Shown piece after piece: positions 4,298 through 6,233 of a stretch of DNA of 6,233 bases (positions within the stretch are counted from its first letter, which is position 1; every line of letters begins with the position of its first letter). The stretch is from the NCBI GenBank assembly GCA_965369945.1, contig CBDUST010000277.1:1-6233 (forward strand), written 5' to 3'. The translations under genes were made by a program, and so were the position numbers. This DNA is from JADFNO01 sp965369945. GTDB taxonomy: Bacteria > Planctomycetota > Phycisphaerae > Phycisphaerales > SM1A02. The notes under the pieces are model-generated. The model had not been told where the DNA came from, made no database searches, and saw nothing but the letters and a program-made list of their open reading frames with translations.

Positions 4298-6233
4298 ATG
4301 ATGCCGGCCCTCATGCGATCTGTTTGCGCTTTCGGGCTGATCGCAGGACCGCTGCTACCTGGGACGATGGCGGCGGGAGGACCGCAAGGATCGGAGTCAC
4401 CCGAAGATCGGCGGCCACATGAGCGCCTCGACGACCCATGGCTGCCGCGTGATCCGGCGCTTGGAAGCGCTCCCGCGACTCCGGTTTTGCAGGGGCAATT
4501 CCTGAGCATCCAGGTGAACATCGATGCCGGTGGTCTGAATATCATCGGCGATGCGGCCAACGAGCCGTCCATCGGTGTCGATCCCACAGCGCCGAACAGA
4601 ATCGTCATCGGTTGGCGACAGTTCGACACGATCGCTTCCAACTTCCGACAGGGCGGTTGGGGTTACAGCCACGACGGCGGACGCACTTGGACATTCCCGG
4701 GCGTGCTGGAGCCCGGCATCTTCCGCAGCGATCCGGTGGTTGATGCTGATGACGAAGGCAGGTTCTACTATCTGAGCCTGCATACGAACCTCGCGGAGGT
4801 CTGGGAGTGTCGGATGTTCATCTCCCAGGACGGTGGACTGTCCTGGGGTGAGGGGAACTTCGCCTTCGGCGGCGACAAGGCATGGTTCGCCTTTGATCGC
4901 AGCGGCGGCATCGGTCATGGCAATCTCTATCAAGCGTGGAACACCGGCGGGAACGTATACTTCCCCAATCAGTTCAACCGCTCAATTGACGGCGGGCTAG
5001 ACTGGTCGCAGCCGATCGAGATGCCGCTGCATCCTGTCTTTGGAACGGTGGCGGTGGGGCCGGCGGGGCGAGTGTTTGTGGCAGGATCGGGCAGCGGCGA
5101 GATCCGCATCGTGCGGTCCTCGAATGCTCAAGATCCCGACGTGATGCCGACGTTCGATCTGGCGCGGTCGGTCGACCTCGGTGGAACCTTCATCGGAGGC
5201 CAGGGTCCCAATCCCGCAGGACTCCTTGGTCAGGTGTGGGTGACGATAGACCGGTCCGGCGGACCGTTGGACGGCAATGTCTACCTGCTGAGCTCGGTCA
5301 ACCCACCGGGCACCGATCCGCTTGACGTCATGTTCGTCCGCAGTGAGGACGGTGGAAAGACTTGGAGCGGTCCGGTCCGAGTCAATGACGACGCTCCCAG
5401 TCCTAACGCATGGCAATGGTTCGGCACGATGTCGGTGGCGCCAACCGGGCGCATCGACGTCATCTTCAACGATACGCGCAAGAGCCAACAAACGAACATC
5501 TCCGAGCTGTTCTACACCTCTTCGACCGACGGCGGAAGAACCTGGTCGAAGAACATTTCCGTCAGCCCGCCCTTTGATAGTTGGGTCGGCTGGCCGAATC
5601 AGAGTAAGATCGGCGACTACTACGACATGGTGTCGGATGCCGTGGGCGCGCATGTGGCTTGGGCGGCAACCTTCCAGGGAGAGCAGGATGTCTACTACCT
5701 GCGCATCGGCGACTATGACTGCAACGGCAACGGCATCGGCGACACCGAGGATCTGGCCAACGGCGACAGCGACGACTGCAACGAGAACGGCATCGCAGAT
5801 GAATGTGAGATCGCGGCCGGCACTGTGTCCGACAAGGATGGAGACGGCATTCCCGATGAATGCGAAGGCGACACCGTCATTCCCGACGACTTCAGCGCGT
5901 TCCGCGGTTTCTATAACTCCGGTGATTTTAACAGTCTTCTGGCATCGGATGACGACAAGCTGTGTTACAACCCGGGCATCGTACTCAAGCCAACCGAAGC
6001 TCCGATCACGCTGGACTTCTTCGGAACGTTGCCAAACGATTCTCCATCGACACTCGACGTGACGATCGAATCGTCGGCGAACACCGTCGGTTTGGGACTC
6101 ACATTCTCATTCTGGAACTACAACACGAATTCGTGGGATGTTGTTGGTACGGACACGCAGTCGCTCAACGCCGATACCGTCAGGACGTTTGCCGGTACAC
6201 CGGCGGATCATGTACAGCCGGGTACCGGTGAGG
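4298..6233 (+). CDS. Secreted sialidase-like (BNR/Asp-box) beta-propeller protein with calcium-binding repeats, C-terminus cut off
   Basis: 645 codons, open to the right edge. Residues 1-27 look like a signal peptide: Arg7, a hydrophobic core (SVCAFGLIAGPLLPG) and a likely cut after TMA or TMAA, so the protein is exported. Residues 85-470 carry five Asp boxes, S-x-D-G-G-x-x-W, at 124-131, 176-183, 229-236, 349-356 and 409-416, the mark of sialidase-type beta-propeller blades. The sialidase catalytic Arg triad is not evident, so enzyme activity should not be assumed; carbohydrate or protein binding is equally possible. Residues 474-523 hold three Asp/Asn-rich calcium loops. From about 530 a beta-rich domain starts (DFSAFRGFYNSG, then TLDFFGTLPND), unfinished here and unrecognised. 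The combination is typical of surface or secreted planctomycete proteins. It diverges from the packaging genes and is probably host chromosome rather than phage. An extracellular polymer-degrading or attachment role is inference. Confidence 0.9.
   Translation, partial: MMPALMRSVCAFGLIAGPLLPGTMAAGGPQGSESPEDRRPHERLDDPWLPRDPALGSAPATPVLQGQFLSIQVNIDAGGLNIIGDAANEPSIGVDPTAPNRIVIGWRQFDTIASNFRQGGWGYSHDGGRTWTFPGVLEPGIFRSDPVVDADDEGRFYYLSLHTNLAEVWECRMFISQDGGLSWGEGNFAFGGDKAWFAFDRSGGIGHGNLYQAWNTGGNVYFPNQFNRSIDGGLDWSQPIEMPLHPVFGTVAVGPAGRVFVAGSGSGEIRIVRSSNAQDPDVMPTFDLARSVDLGGTFIGGQGPNPAGLLGQVWVTIDRSGGPLDGNVYLLSSVNPPGTDPLDVMFVRSEDGGKTWSGPVRVNDDAPSPNAWQWFGTMSVAPTGRIDVIFNDTRKSQQTNISELFYTSSTDGGRTWSKNISVSPPFDSWVGWPNQSKIGDYYDMVSDAVGAHVAWAATFQGEQDVYYLRIGDYDCNGNGIGDTEDLANGDSDDCNENGIADECEIAAGTVSDKDGDGIPDECEGDTVIPDDFSAFRGFYNSGDFNSLLASDDDKLCYNPGIVLKPTEAPITLDFFGTLPNDSPSTLDVTIESSANTVGLGLTFSFWNYNTNSWDVVGTDTQSLNADTVRTFAGTPADHVQPGTGE
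5717..5866 (+). repeat. Three calcium-binding loop repeats in the secreted protein
   Basis: The encoded units DCNGNGIGDTE (residues 474-484), DCNENGIADECE (493-504) and DKDGDGIPDECE (512-523) have alternating Asp/Asn at EF-hand-loop spacing, as in dockerin and thrombospondin type 3 repeats, and paired Cys in the second. In planctomycete exported proteins such units often link a main domain to C-terminal modules. The DNA repeats GACGACTGCAACG-like blocks with drift, so the copies are old. Confidence 0.75.

Noticed and set aside
4397..5653. Minus-strand open frames opposite the secreted-protein gene (4397-4933 and 4997-5653)
   Set aside because: Antisense shadows of a GC-rich coding gene with clear domains on the plus strand.
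5322..6062. Plus-strand 246-aa open frame rich in Ser, Thr and Ala
   Set aside because: It is an out-of-frame reading of the secreted protein; the real frame has Asp boxes and calcium loops running through this stretch.

Overview
The window joins two unrelated blocks. The left 3.9 kb is a minus-strand phage DNA-packaging operon. The right 1.9 kb is a plus-strand gene for a secreted beta-propeller protein with calcium-binding repeats. That protein's tail carries repeats of the type DCNxNGIxDECE, which is typical of secreted proteins of Planctomycetes, so the host is probably a planctomycete or a relative. No rRNA, tRNA or CRISPR array is visible, so the assignment rests on protein style alone.

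Reading in the direction of transcription (minus strand, right to left), the operon has four genes. The first (3877-3080) is an unrecognised 265-aa protein with a C-terminal four-cysteine zinc finger. The second (3018-1678) is a 446-aa fusion of a ParB/Srx-type domain to a DPPY-type DNA methyltransferase. The third (1681-896) is a 261-aa helix-turn-helix protein in the place of a small terminase subunit. The fourth (921 to beyond base 1) is the large terminase subunit, with its Walker A, Walker B and motif III visible and its nuclease half cut off by the window edge. The last three genes are tightly coupled: the methyltransferase and HTH genes share an ATGA, and the HTH and large-terminase genes overlap by 26 bases. 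Together they look like a module that modifies, recognises and packages phage DNA. No integrase, portal or capsid gene lies inside the window, so prophage, remnant or gene-transfer-agent-like cluster cannot be told apart.

Between the blocks, 3878-4297 is a divergent intergenic region with no convincing gene. It holds a candidate promoter for the packaging operon, placed so close to the first ATG that the transcript would be almost leaderless, and a -10-like box and strong ribosome binding site for the rightward gene. If the packaging genes are a prophage, one of its ends may lie here.

The right block (4298 to the end) encodes an exported protein with a signal peptide, five Asp-box (BNR) repeats forming a sialidase-like propeller, three calcium-binding loops and the start of a further beta-rich domain. 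It runs off the right edge.

The less expected signals are two G-rich, repeat-bearing, Gly/Pro-coding stretches in the two terminase genes, a palindrome directly ahead of the methyltransferase ribosome binding site, and the packaging-linked ParB-methyltransferase fusion with no restriction enzyme nearby.
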